In this document: positions 56,001 to 63,973 of the stretch, piece by piece | Position numbering within the stretch: the stretch's first letter is position 1 | Layout: every line of letters begins with the position of its first letter | Source of the DNA: Cristatella mucedo | Lineage: Eukaryota > Bryozoa > Phylactolaemata > Cristatellidae | Assembly: GCA_009760855.2 (NCBI GenBank) | Contig: WPIO01000001.1 | Coordinates: forward strand, 10,416,501-10,480,500 | Direction: 5' to 3' | DNA: 64,000 bases | Position numbers and translations under genes: made by a program | Notes under the pieces: model-generated | What the model saw: only the letters and a program-made list of their open reading frames with translations | The model's database searches: none | What the model was told of the DNA's origin: nothing

Positions 56001-56862
56001 ACAAAGCAATTACAAGAACCATAACAAGAAAGTTGCTTATCTATTCTGAGCAGTGCTTTTGCAAATGCTCTACCGAAATGAGATCGTCCATGACCGCACC
56101 CGAAAACATATCGGTCCAAGTTTCTAAGCAAATGATTGCAATCATCTTTTTTACAACAAAAATGAGTTAATTTTTTCTAACTCTTGTTTTATGCAGTATC
56201 AGTAACTGCCTACGTCAGCAGGCTATATCAATTGAAGATGTCAAGAACAGAACCAGTCCACTGCCTTAAATATATTTGTCCCGGTCAGAAAAACTGAATT
56301 GAAAAGCACGTCAAACACTGTTGGAAAATACAGAGCCTAGGCCTGAAGCTGGTCTGATGATTTAAAAAATAGGAACCTGAACAGTCAAGTGTTACCTTTC
56401 GATTACACCATTCACTCAACAGCTCAAATTTGCCAATGCGACATCCAAGTCACCAAGTTACTTTCGTAAGCAAGATGTACATTTAAGAAGAGGCCAGCAA
56501 ATGTGGTCAATAAAAAATAAATGATTTAGATTCACTAAAAGCTCTTATCTCACAAGAATACAGAATGTCATAACTCGGGAGAATATAAACAAGGAAGATC
56601 TGACTTTATTTCCTGAATCTCTCGAAACTAAGAAATTACACTTTAAAGCACTGTCAGTCTTCTCATGCACGGAAGAGAAGACTTTTACTCAATTACCATG
56701 AACTGGGCCGTATTTAGTAAACATTTCTTCCAGCTCCTTGGGGCCATTCATTCTGTCAGTCGGCAGATTGCCAATAAAAACACGTGCCCTGAGGGCTGCA
56801 TCTTCCTTACTGGTTACACTGAAAGTAGGGCCACCAGGGCGCGGTGGTCTCGGTCGATCCAT
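41796..56862 (-). CDS. NCOA5: Nuclear receptor coactivator 5 homologue with N-terminal RRM
   Basis: Nuclear RNA-binding coactivator. Exons (minus strand): 56862-56697, 55452-55345, 52757-52673, 51770-51519, 51417-51268, 44051-43852, 42589-42290, 42189-42073, 41977-41796; 1560 bases, 519 aa, all phases consistent. RRM at about 26-97: RNP2 VFIGNL (28-33), RNP1 KGFGFVQF (61-68), and KYGPVHDTTLHKGFGFVQF, like hnRNP C/RALY. An R/G/P/D-rich linker follows to about 235. Then the NCOA5 core (about 240-345): RPPVDCLLVA, GYCEMVERRLRSLNI, LEEATKRGVPYAIIVTSQNE, HRSLTLNILHGTPQEHRNMP. In vertebrate NCOA5 this region has an aminoacyl-tRNA-synthetase anticodon-binding fold. LAYLL at 375-379 is an LxxLL receptor box. 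The C-terminus TGTINFENPMVQRAMENI matches the conserved NCOA5 end; the protein ends PFERGYNSYY. Confidence 0.92.
42590..43851 (-). other. NCOA5 intron 6, no feature
   Basis: 1.26 kb AT-rich intron between HGTPQ and EHRNMP. No repeat or gene recognised. Confidence 0.5.
44052..46480 (-). other. NCOA5 intron 5, left part
   Basis: Little recognisable. A 20-base tandem pair (GCACCTAAATTTTATCTGgC) lies at about 45129-45170, and a C9 run near 45543. No gene supported. Confidence 0.5.
46490..46566 (-). repeat. LINE 3' tail element (short copy, reverse)
   Basis: AATAATAATAATGCACTTGA, TAAAGCTCCCTCAGAGAAC, CTCTTTCTAGGCGCTTTACA, TTTGCTGCAAAGGG. About 77 bases with no LINE body. Confidence 0.8.
46650..46799 (+). 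mobile_element. tRNA-headed SINE (family 2), diverged
   Basis: GCCCAGGAGATAAAGTGCTC (A-box region), GGGAAGTGGGCTCGAGTATTG (B-box region), then GGTGATAGCTGTGAAGGCTC, CACCATATAAATGAAGCTGT. Same 3' half as the 13.9 kb and 50.7 kb copies. A 23-base tandem duplication (TTTATTGTTTAAATCTGGGC) follows at 46866-46913. Confidence 0.6.
46920..48300 (-). other. NCOA5 intron 5, middle part, no gene seen
   Basis: No recognised repeat or coding homology; short open frames here look random. Confidence 0.45.
48310..49600 (+). pseudogene. LINE copy with RT catalytic motif, RT C-terminus and 3' end
   Basis: The best coding copy. LQWLRSYLSGRLQSIDV and KYGVPQGSVLGGVLF (RT motif), then a CT-dinucleotide run (about 48459-48475) that breaks the frame, then FRFYADDTQSYLCFD with the catalytic YADD at 48516-48527. 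After an in-frame TGA comes MAANFLKLND through KLVHAFVTSR, ITPLLADLHWLSVKQRIDFK, SFGDRAFSSYAPKAWNSLPT, to a TGA at 49377-49379. The 3' UTR and tail end near 49600. Clade L2/CR1-like. Inserted in antisense orientation to NCOA5, in its largest intron. Confidence 0.92.
49600..49690 (+). pseudogene. Tc1/mariner-like transposase scrap
   Basis: ACTCAGTAGCCTGACCTAAA TCCCATAGAGCATTATCGGG reads TQ(stop)PDLNPIEHYRDRLG, the PDLNPIEH-W motif of Tc1/mariner transposases with a stop and a missing Trp. It directly follows the LINE tail. Confidence 0.5.
50721..50886 (+). mobile_element. tRNA-headed SINE (family 2), best copy
   Basis: GCACACTAGGTAAGGCGG (A-box-like), CTCGGTCCCAAGGTCGTG then GGTTCGAATCCTGTGGT (consensus B box), then TGATAGCTGTAAAGGCTCTT and AAAAGAGGCATTTGAATCAG. 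Not a functional tRNA: no acceptor stem closes it and the body continues. Confidence 0.8.
50915..51000 (-). mobile_element. tRNA-headed SINE fragment (family 2)
   Basis: Minus strand: AGGAGGTAAGGTGCTTGCTC, GACCGAGATCGTGGGTTTGA, ATCCTGCAGTGGGCGATCAT. Head only. It stands head to head with another fragment at 51055-51140 and in inverted orientation to the copy at 50721-50886. Confidence 0.65.
51055..51140 (-). mobile_element. tRNA-headed SINE fragment (family 2)
   Basis: Minus strand: AGCGCGACAATAAGGCGTTT, CGACCCAGGTCGAGGGTTCT, GAAGCAGGCAATCG. Diverged head. Confidence 0.55.
51268..52757 (-). CDS. NCOA5 exons 3-5: RRM end, R/G/P linker, core start
   Basis: Exon 52757-52673 (DVKMAVENRGRKPEERDRSP) closes the RRM and starts an RS/RG-like basic region. 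Exon 51770-51519 is low-complexity: RDMAMRPDRDGFGDRGQRPG and FQRDRGDFPGPDGRPRPRDR. Exon 51417-51268 gives FRNDFDRSFNAPPSEERRDF, then GFERPPVDCLLVACHQQQR. Donor GTTAGTA at 51267 opens a 7.2 kb intron. Confidence 0.87.
52198..52242 (+). repeat. 22-bp tandem duplication
   Basis: CGATTAACCCAGGCTACATT and CGATTAACCCAGGCAACATT occur back to back. Confidence 0.8.
53085..53910 (+). pseudogene. LINE RT C-terminal relic, old
   Basis: AAATCGGCTCTGCCAGCACA, ACATTCGGGCCTGCTCACAC, TTGTCTGTCGTGAGTAGAAG, TTACACCACTTCTTAACGAC, TGCACTGGCTACTCATCAAG and TGCCTAGAAATAGATTAGGC follow the LINE order. Frames are broken in several places. Confidence 0.75.
54049..54197 (-). mobile_element. tRNA-headed SINE with LINE-like tail (family 1), best copy
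   Basis: Minus strand: TGGTCCAGTGGTTAAGGTGC (box A TGGTTAAGGTG fits TRGYNNARNNG), AACGTCTGGCTGAAGTCGTG, GGCTCGAGCCCC (box B-like), then CATATGTAAAGCGCCTGAAT, GGCGCTATACAAATGAATTA. The last part parallels the LINE tail ATGTAAAGCGCCTAGAAAGAG ... GCGCTTTATCAAGTG. Confidence 0.8.
54495..54630 (-). mobile_element. tRNA-headed SINE (family 2)
   Basis: Minus strand: AGGTGCTAGCTCTTCACGAC, CTGGGTCGTGGGTTCGAGTC (box B), CTACAGTGGTCGATCCTTTA, then CGATGGTGATAGCCTCGAAG and ATAAAATGAGGCTGTTAAAT. Confidence 0.75.
54664..54907 (+). repeat. 244-bp near-perfect inverted repeat around a LINE-tail scrap
   Basis: The left arm (54664 to about 54772) and right arm (about 54795 to 54907) are complementary over some 109 bases with about three mismatches by eye. 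Landmarks: GACCTATAGTTCTCCTAGAG and GTGCCTACAAAGGC on the left, and their complements on the right. The centre holds GCACTTGATAAAGCGC, part of a reverse LINE tail. It lies in NCOA5 intron 2 and would fold into a long double-stranded hairpin in the transcript. Confidence 0.9.
54910..55340 (-). other. NCOA5 intron 2 remainder, no gene
   Basis: No repeat or gene seen between the inverted repeat and exon 2. Confidence 0.5.
55345..56862 (-). CDS. NCOA5 exons 1-2: hnRNP C/RALY-like RRM
   Basis: Exon 56862-56697 starts MDRPRPPRPGGPTFSV and ends KYGPVH + G, donor GTAATT. Exon 55452-55345 starts after ATTTGCAG, not after the upstream TTTTCAG at about 55476: only the inner acceptor keeps RNP1 in frame (G|AT gives Asp). 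The outer acceptor would shift the frame. An acceptor-like TTATTTGTAG ends 15 bases before the ATG, so a non-coding leader exon lies upstream. Confidence 0.88.
55453..56696 (-). other. NCOA5 intron 1 (coding), no feature
   Basis: 1.24 kb between the two RRM exons. Nothing recognisable. Confidence 0.5.
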
Positions 56863-57430
56863 TTGGTATTAGTATAGCTACAAATAAAGGTAATCTTGCA
56901 TCAGACAAAGCAGATCGGCTGATCCGTGATAGCTGGCTTCATGATATGAGGCATTGCAATAAACAGTTGCTTAATGTCAGGCTGTAAAAATGCATGCATT
57001 GTCATGCAACGATGACAGACTGCGAAGCGTGTAAAAGCCGAGTACAAAGGTCTTCCTTCACGAAGGTGCTAATTAACTGGGTTGACATGTAGCTTAATCG
57101 GGCAGGTTAGGAAGCCCAGCAACGCACGGGTGCAACCAGCAACACTGAATGAAACTACCGCAACAAAGCAGCACTTGTCCAATTGAAACTACTGAATTCT
57201 TAATGACCAAGCTAGACAAATCACAACCACTTCATTGATTCAATGCCAGCAAAAATCGCCTCTCGTTGGGTGACAGCGGCGTGTGATGAGAGGACAAAAA
57301 GGGAAACATCAAATATATCTATCTACAAAATTGCTTAAGCCAAAACAAAGGACATAGCATTGCCGGTTCGAACAGGCCCTGCCGCGCCAACTACAAGCCC
57401 GCCGGACTAACAACGGAATCAGGGCGCGAC

Positions 57431-57441
57431 GCCGCCATGTT
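57431..57441 (-). promoter_or_regulatory. YY1-type motif near NCOA5 transcription start
   Basis: Minus strand AACATGGCGGC matches the YY1 consensus AAnATGGCGGC in the orientation usually found just downstream of transcription starts of CpG-rich promoters. The surrounding 57.35-57.65 kb is CpG-rich and upstream of the NCOA5 ATG. The ATG within the motif opens a 15-codon frame (MAASRPDSVVSPAGL) that stops, so it may be in the 5' leader. Confidence 0.45.
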
Positions 57442-57444
57442 GAA

Positions 57445-58540
57445 GCCGAGCGGGAGGCCGGCGATGTACATTCACAGCAGGGCAGAACGGATGCCAGAGA
57501 AAACGAGCACAACCTAAGTCTGAAGAGAAGTACCTTTGTTCCCATAAAATGATAAACGATGGCTATTAGTAAGAAAAGAATTACAACTACCAGAAGGAAA
57601 GAGCGCGAGCCGGCGGAAGCCGTCGCTATAGGTTTTCCGATTTCGGCGGACGGCTAACAAATACAGATACCTCGTATTATATTAACGCACAGCCGCTGAC
57701 ACACTTACGATGCCTCTTCAGATGAGAGTAAAAGGCCTCACTTTTGTCTCCTGTCCCAGAAATAGAGTCACGCGCACTTGAAAAGCAAACCGCGTGTCTC
57801 TATGCAAAGGAACAAGTCTGGTAATTGGTCGAGCTCAGGCCAATAGGCCGATACCAAACAATCTTTGACCACGTGAGGTATGGAACGGGCTAAATAGACA
57901 CCCGTTGTGGGGGCGGGCGAGCGCAGTCGCTGTTGCGGCGCCCCGCTATGATTTAACGTTGTTATCGTTTACCGAGCCTTGTTACTGTTGACCTTTGGCA
58001 TTGGTACTACTCTACCTGCCCGAGCAAACAAACTATGTCTCTCTCTCGAGTACATAAAGTCTTGAAACGGCAGCGTGCTAAATCAGCCAGATTATGACGG
58101 AAATTCATTATTCGCGGTTCCTGAATTATAAGGGTTCGGGAATCGATTTTGCAATAGTGCATGGTTAAGACAGAATAAAAGTCGAAGCTGCTTGATAGGC
58201 TGTGAGTAGTGCTCCTGGAGTCGGTGACTTGGCAGTGGAGCTGGAGTTTTGTAACGCCGAAGGCTCGGCTGGGTAGGCTTGACCTGCCGCTTACCTAGCG
58301 GCGTAACCTAGCGCTGATGCCGTTCGGTGCGCGCCTACGCGCAATAAGCAGGCCGCCGCAAAACGAGCGTTTCTGGCGCTGACCTACTTATCATTACTTA
58401 AGGGTGTCGTGAGTCCGCGGCATGAGTTGGAAAGCAAGACACGCGAATTGGGGATTTTACTGGGCTTTATTCGCAAGCGCACAAAGTCGCTGCGTGTCTA
58501 ACTCAGTTTTACCTCCCCACTCCTCACAGGCTCTCAACAG
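57445..58540. other. Region upstream of NCOA5, no gene supported
   Basis: CpG content is moderate to high, consistent with promoter sequence for NCOA5. No coding exon recognised on either strand. Confidence 0.45.
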
Positions 58541-58546
58541 TACAAG

Positions 58547-59192
58547 CGCTCTTGCGGACGGAATACGTCTCCGCACTTAGGCTACCTACGTCTTTTGTGG
58601 GGAACGACCCAAATAAGACGAAGAGTCCGAACCGGAGCCTAGGGCTCCGCTTCCACCTTACGGCACGAATACCTCATACACTACACCAAGCACTCTTGCG
58701 GGGGAAATACGTACCTGTGTGCTTTGATTCGCCTTGCACAAAGAACGCCCGCGCCGAACCAACACCGCCAGTTTATTGGCAACGCACAGAGCCCAAGAGC
58801 GCACGGCTCCTCTCGGCCCCTACTCTCACTCGACTCCCGTTCCCCCCCCCCCCCCCGCTCCCGTCCACCCTCCGGCCACCAGCGGGTTACCGTCCTGTCT
58901 CCATGCCACATCACAGGTGGGCCACAGCTGTACCCCGGCCGACCCTGATGGTGAATCCACCATCTGGCCACCAGCGGTTACCGGCCTGTGTCCGCGCCAC
59001 ATCACAGGCTCATCAGAGGAGCCGGCATACACTCGAACTACACCCTGCACTTAGGCTACTTACGTTTCTAGTGGGGAACGATCCAAATAGAAGGACCCCG
59101 AACCGGAGCCTCGACCCTGACCGGAAAACTAGGGCTCCGCTTCCAACTCAACGGCAGGAATACCTCATACACTAGACCAAGCACTCTTGGCG
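58547..59192 (+). repeat. GC-rich duplicated modules A and B
   Basis: Module A: 58574-58701 and 59048-59190 share CACTTAGGCTAC, GTGGGGAACGA, CCGAACCGGAGCCT, TAGGGCTCCGCTTCCA, AATACCTCATACACTA and CCAAGCACTCTTG. Module B between them: 58873-58918 and 58965-59009 share GGCCACCAGCGG and GCCACATCACAGG, 92 bases apart. Identity of the source element is unknown. Frames across it (Pro/Arg-rich) are not credible genes. Confidence 0.75.
58842..58856 (+). repeat. Poly-C run
   Basis: About 15 consecutive C bases; the length is prone to assembly error. Confidence 0.9.
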
Positions 59193-59354
59193 AGACCACG
59201 TTCATGAGCACACACACAAAACAGAAGAAACGCAGCAATGCGAGCTCGAGCGCTATATGACCGTATTCGGTGGCGTCCACCGAATCCTCCTGGCGGTGTC
59301 TCGTCCTGTTCCTCAATCGCCGGCAAACAGCCCGCCCTCCTCCCTCGCTTTCAG

Positions 59355-59690
59355 GGAAACGAGTCCGGCAACTACCGGCAATGGCGTCGAGACGGAGTCG
59401 AAGATGAAGAAGGAGCCCTCAGCGAGCGTCGCCCTATCATTATATAACTAACGGGAACAATTTGGTTGACAACCCTGCCAATATCAATCACCTCAGCGAC
59501 CTCTGCGTCCCCTAGCTCACAGCTCGAGAACGCAGAGACTCTTCACTCACTTCTTTTGTTCTCACGGAAGCCGTCCAGCAACTCTAGGACGGCTGGCAGC
59601 GACAGCGACCTTGGATAAGCGCTGCCCTATTCTTAAATTGCTAGCCGGGACTATAGGGTCGACAGGCCAGCCAATATCAAACACCTATGG
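59355..59690 (+). repeat. Diverged tandem module C, about 193-bp period
   Basis: GCCAATATCAATCACCT at 59477 and GCCAATATCAAACACCT at 59670, each preceded by a GTCGCCCTAT/GCTGCCCTAT segment and by CGAGTCCGGCAACTACCGG/AGCCGTCCAGCAACTCTAGG. A third unit appears to resume at about 60425 after the LINE insertion (GACGGCTGCGTCCTCTCGCTC). Confidence 0.6.
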
Positions 59691-60424
59691 CTACCACGTC
59701 CAAGTTAGTTCATGCATTCGTGACATCCCGTCTCGACTTCTGCAACTCACTGCTTACTGGCCTACCAGCATGTGCGATCAGGCGATTTCAGCTTGTGCAA
59801 AACTCTGCAGCTAGGCTTGTCTGTCGTGAGCGTCGCAGTTGCCACATTACTCCACTTCTCGCCGACCTGCACTGGCTACCAGTCAAGCAACGGATTGACT
59901 TCAAGGTTTTGTCGCTCACTTTTAGGTCCCTTCATTCTATGGCTCCAGCCTATCTGTCAGATATACTACCCCATCAGGCCAAGCATCGTACCACCCGCTT
60001 CTCGGAATCCAACAGTCTAGAAATACCTCATACAAACCTTAAATCCTTTGGAGACCGTGCATTTAGTTCATATGCTCCCAAAGCCTGGAACTCCCTCCCG
60101 ACCTGCGTCAAACATCCCCTGACCTGGCCACATTTAAAAGGAACCTAAAAACACACCTATTTAGGACAGCATTTAGTGGGTCCCTGTGATTCGTCTTTGA
60201 TGTGCTTATGCGTGCTGACACTGTGCATGCTGCCACTAACCACATTTGCATGCTGACCCTGTGCATGTCACCCCTAACCATATTATTCATCTCATTTGTT
60301 TTTCAAGCATGATTTTACTTACCATTCAATTGCATTTCACTTTACAGCAAATGTAAAGCGCCTAGAGAGAGATTGAGTTCTCTGAGGGCGCTTTATCAAG
60401 TGAATTATTATTATTATTATTATT
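59690..60424 (+). pseudogene. LINE RT C-terminal copy with full 3' end, young
   Basis: Frame from SKLVHAFVTSRLDFCNSLLT through SCHITPLLADLHWLPVKQRI, KAWNSLPTCVKHPLTW. A single-base deletion after CTGCGTCA shifts the last residues. It carries the complete 3' UTR and ends in TTATTATTATTATTATTA. Nearly identical over long stretches to the copies at 31.5 and 48.9 kb. It is inserted into the module C array, so it is younger than the duplication. Confidence 0.92.
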
Positions 60425-60825
60425 ACTACGACGGCTGCGTCCTCTCGCTCGAGGCTCTAGGACAGAGGTGTTTCCTGCTGAGAAGTTCTTATACGCTCTA
60501 AAACTGAGTCAGGCCGGCACTGTGCAACAGTTTTGCGTTGGGCCACTGAGCCGTACAAGAGTTGGTGCACGTCGTGGCCGCTGCTGAACGCCTGTGAACC
60601 TCCGCTGGTGTCAAATTGAATTTTTTCTACGCGAGGAATACGGACTCATTACGTTAAGGTTGGCACACTTCGTCGCTGCCGCGTTCCGCTTCCGTTAGCG
60701 TACGTGCGTGCGTCGGTAGTGCACCGAAGAGTCGTTAGCCGCGATTCCAAAGCTGCCCAGGGCTTCACAGGTAGTCGTCGCGAGTCGGCTCAGACTAGCA
60801 CCGGTACGAGCGCTTTGTCTGCGGC

Positions 60826-60864
60826 ATGTTTCAGTTCAGAGGCGGAATCCGCTACACCCCGTTT
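60826..60864 (+). CDS. Possible first coding exon of an unknown gene
   Basis: In a CpG-rich stretch, ATG opens MFQFRGGIRYTPF and is followed at once by a strong donor GTAAGT (60865). Phase 0 out. CpG richness, ATG and donor together look like the 5' end of a plus-strand gene, but I could not find a convincing second exon up to 64000 and do not recognise the product. Confidence 0.3.
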
Positions 60865-60899
60865 GTAAGTCTTTGGCCGAGTACGGGGCACATTGCAAG

Positions 60900-62240
60900 A
60901 TTTTGTCCCGGCTCCGCAATGTTCATACAATAAACTTAATCTCCTTTCGTCTTATGGGCAGTGGAGACGGTCATCGTTGTGAAAATATCGGGTAGTACAG
61001 CCATTTTTAAAAGTTCATCCGAGCTGAAACTCTTAAATCTGACTTGATATGCCGCAGAGAGGAATACTTGGAAAATTTGCGTAACGTACAGCTGTATCCT
61101 TCGCAAAACCTCTAGTCAGCAATCCAGATTATGTGATATCGAATGCATAATAATACTTTGAAAATCTCCAGACACTTTAAATTTAATTGCTTTGTGAGCT
61201 GTAAACGTGACGCTAAAAGTTGTAATTTGATAATCTCTTCCACAAACATCCATCGTTAATCACTCTGCATTTGTCCTGACTTGATTTGTGTTCTTCACGG
61301 TGACAATTATAATGTAGTCATTCGACCAAGGGTATGGTGCTAAAGTAAGTCAAAATCGGCTCACACAATACATTTAGCAGCCGCAATCGCTGCCGAGGAA
61401 GCTTTGCTGGTTTCATCTCGATAGCGGCCTTAATAACAAATTGCCAGCTGCTGGAGCCAAAACTGGGTTGTGAAGTTCGAGAATCTTGCAGCTGATATAT
61501 TCCAAATCGGTCGAACGGTGCAAAAAACTCCGGCATATGAACAAGACGATTGAACAAGACGGAAATCGCAAACAACCCGCACCCATTAACGTCCCATAGC
61601 TAAGGGAGCACGTACGTCCAATACAATAAAAATATGGCAAAGGGTTAATGATCCTTGAGCGAGGCGCTTTCACGAATAAAATGCCAGTATTTGTATCTAT
61701 ATATGTGTATTTGTATTGGAGCTATTCTAAAGACTACTTGTAAATCATTTACGTTGGAAATGGAAAATAATTTCTAAGGTAGCAAGTCACTTAAGAACGT
61801 TAACGATAAAACCAATGACCAGCATGAAACTAAAAATAAGTAGCTTGCTTGATCTAGCCCACGTACGGATGACTATAAACTAAGGAATCACAATGAGGAT
61901 CGTTATCATATATTAAGAGCAATTAACTACTTATTTTTTTACAATGAAATGTCGATATATGAAGCCAGACCATCGTGTACTTAACAATAATTGCTGAGGT
62001 AGGGCGTAAGTACCTAAAGACCATTGACAATCGCAAATAAAAACCATTTTGCTTAACTATCAGAACGAAAGAGTAGTTTATTTTTTGGACTTGCTCATTC
62101 AACAACTTTATTAAGAGGTCCGGAAATGAGTCCGGCCTCCGAGAATTGACCATCTGCATCACCTTGGGTAGCCTTTCTTCAGGGCGTCAACCTAAATGGC
62201 GGTGACCAGTGAGCCGTTTTCTTTTTCTTGAAGTCATAAC
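60900..62240. other. No gene supported
   Basis: AT-rich sequence with several short frames on the minus strand (for example 61318-61575) that show no known domain. Confidence 0.4.
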
Positions 62241-62241
62241 C

Positions 62242-62580
62242 TCAATCAAAACTGCAGCCGATCTTTGCTAAAATTTTCCACATTTGCTTCCAACGACGCT
62301 GGGTAGTGTACCTTTGCAGCACATTGCATCCTACGATCGGTTGGCTTGGGCAACGCCTAAGTTCGATCAGCTTAAGAGATTCAGCCCAATTCATCCAATT
62401 CGCGGCTGCACCCGTCCGCCAATCGGACTGACGATTCAGCCAGGGCATCGGAGGTTTTACATTCAAGCATTCAGCAAGCATTATAGTGTGTAGTACCTTT
62501 AATTGTACCCTCTGAATTTGGTCTTCCCAGCTAAAATTGGCATCTAAGCGAACCGGCAACCCATATTATAGACAAACGAC
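62242..62580 (-). pseudogene. Possible retrotransposon RT relic
   Basis: The minus-strand frame starts MPVRLDANFSWEDQIQRVQL. It is reminiscent of the 'LGVxLDsnLsW-dHI--v' segment after the RT core of non-LTR elements. The rest (WLNRQSDWRTGAAANW, WKQMWKILAKIGCSFD) is not recognised, so another origin is possible. Confidence 0.3.
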
Positions 62581-62708
62581 CGCTTGCTTGCATTAGGATT
62601 TGGATGAAAGTCTCGTGGAACCATAGGAGACTTCCGCCCATTGTAAATGATGAGTCGACAAGAAGATGTCACGCTTGATTTTGTTAGTACTCTCGGTTAA
62701 AATGCTAT

Positions 62709-62850
62709 ATATAATTTATCTGTATAGCGCCATAAGAGAACTTAATCTCTATTCAGGCACTTAACATATGTCAAGGGCTTGAGCCAACGATGTCGGCCAG
62801 ACCTCAGTTGGGCCTTCTGCTGGCTTGTATCAGGGTGAGCACTTATGGAA
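62709..62850 (-). mobile_element. tRNA-headed SINE with LINE-like tail (family 1)
   Basis: Minus strand: CATAAGTGCTCACCCTGATA, CTGAGGTCTGGCCGACATCG, TTGGCTCAAGCCCT, TTAAGTGCCTGAATAGAGAT, TTATGGCGCTATACAGATAA. Has a 20-base insertion in the head relative to the 54.1 kb copy. Confidence 0.65.
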
Positions 62851-62999
62851 ACCGGACGTCCAGGGTCCCGTAGTCAGCCAGCTTCATTAGCAGAGTAGGA
62901 AGTGACAAACTAAAATGTTAACGCTTTAGTTGCTTCTAATATTTCCTTGTGTAGACAATAAAGCCAGATGACATATTTAGGAACTTTGCGGTATTAGTA

Positions 63000-63190
63000 A
63001 TAATGACAATAATAATGAAGTTGTATAGCGCCCTCAGAGATCTTAAATCTCTTTCTAGGCATTTTACGTATGCTGTAAAGGAAGCATGATCGAATGGTCA
63101 GTGGTAGCATGATCCGTGTCAACAAGCATAACACGGTTAGGTGACATGCACAGGGTAAGCATTCAAATATATAAGCCGTAGTGCTTTAGC
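63000..63190 (-). mobile_element. LINE 3' UTR and tail, reverse
   Basis: ATAATGACAATAATAATGAA, TATAGCGCCCTCAGAGATCT, AATCTCTTTCTAGGCATTTT, GCTGTAAAGGAAGCATGATC, and AACACGGTTAGGTGACATGC. It extends past the minimal tail into the 3' UTR seen at 49.4-49.5 kb. Confidence 0.75.
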
Positions 63191-63849
63191 TATGAGTGCC
63201 TGCATAAAAACGGCTGAGGCACACTTGAACATGCATGCCCAATATATATGGTATGGCGAGCGAGCTTGGCGAAATACTTATGTGCTTATCGTTTACCTCG
63301 TTGCCATGCGTGGTTAGTAGGAATTCCATTCTTCTGTTGGTCTCAATTTATAGTACTACTATTTCATACTACTGCATGGGTTTCGGTGGCGATAGGAGTA
63401 ACAAATGCGTTAGATAGAGGAAGGTACCACCACTTACAGCCCATCGCCAGTGAAGCCGTTAATGTTGCCGAGTCTCGAGTATTCAGAAAGGAACTTCTGC
63501 AGTGTTATTTTGATAACAGTAGCACCTTACCAGTCGGTGTCGATTGAGGGCAAATCTAATAGCTATATAAATTGGCACTGACCGAAATCAGATTGACACG
63601 CTGCAGAATGTAAAAAACGAAGCAATTATCTTAGAGGAGTTAATAAAAGATGCGCCGAATCGACCCATCAAAAAATGTCGGGAGCATTCTTTTTAGGAAG
63701 TTCTTCATTTACCTCTCAATTCAAGCAAATAAGCTTTCTCACTGCCTGAAACTCTGAAACAAATAGGAAATTCTCACTGAAAACGTACTCGAAACTATGT
63801 GTAGCACCCCATCGACTACACGAGACACATGGGTGCAGAAAACTCCCCC

Positions 63850-63905
63850 TCCTCTCTCTCTCTCTCTCTCTCTCTCTCGCACAAACACACACGCGCACAC
63901 ACACA
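63850..63905 (+). repeat. (TC)n then (AC)n microsatellite
   Basis: About 28 bases of TC dinucleotides followed by ACACAC/GCGCAC. It explains the Arg-Glu frame on the minus strand. Confidence 0.95.
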
Positions 63906-63973
63906 TATTAAGGAAAAGACAGACTTAAGATAGCTGTCCACTGACGTTGCTTTAGGAATTTGCTACACCCTAG

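Noticed and set aside
58552-59175. 207-codon Pro/Arg/Thr-rich plus-strand frame
   Set aside because: Runs across GC-rich duplicated DNA and a poly-C run; GC-rich DNA keeps several frames open, and no domain is visible.
61318-61673. Two overlapping minus-strand frames of about 85 codons
   Set aside because: They overlap in different frames and match nothing recognised.
63235-63547. 99-codon plus-strand frame with hydrophobic segment (63248-63547)
   Set aside because: No recognised family, weak start context, no splice link to the candidate exon at 60826; cannot be supported.
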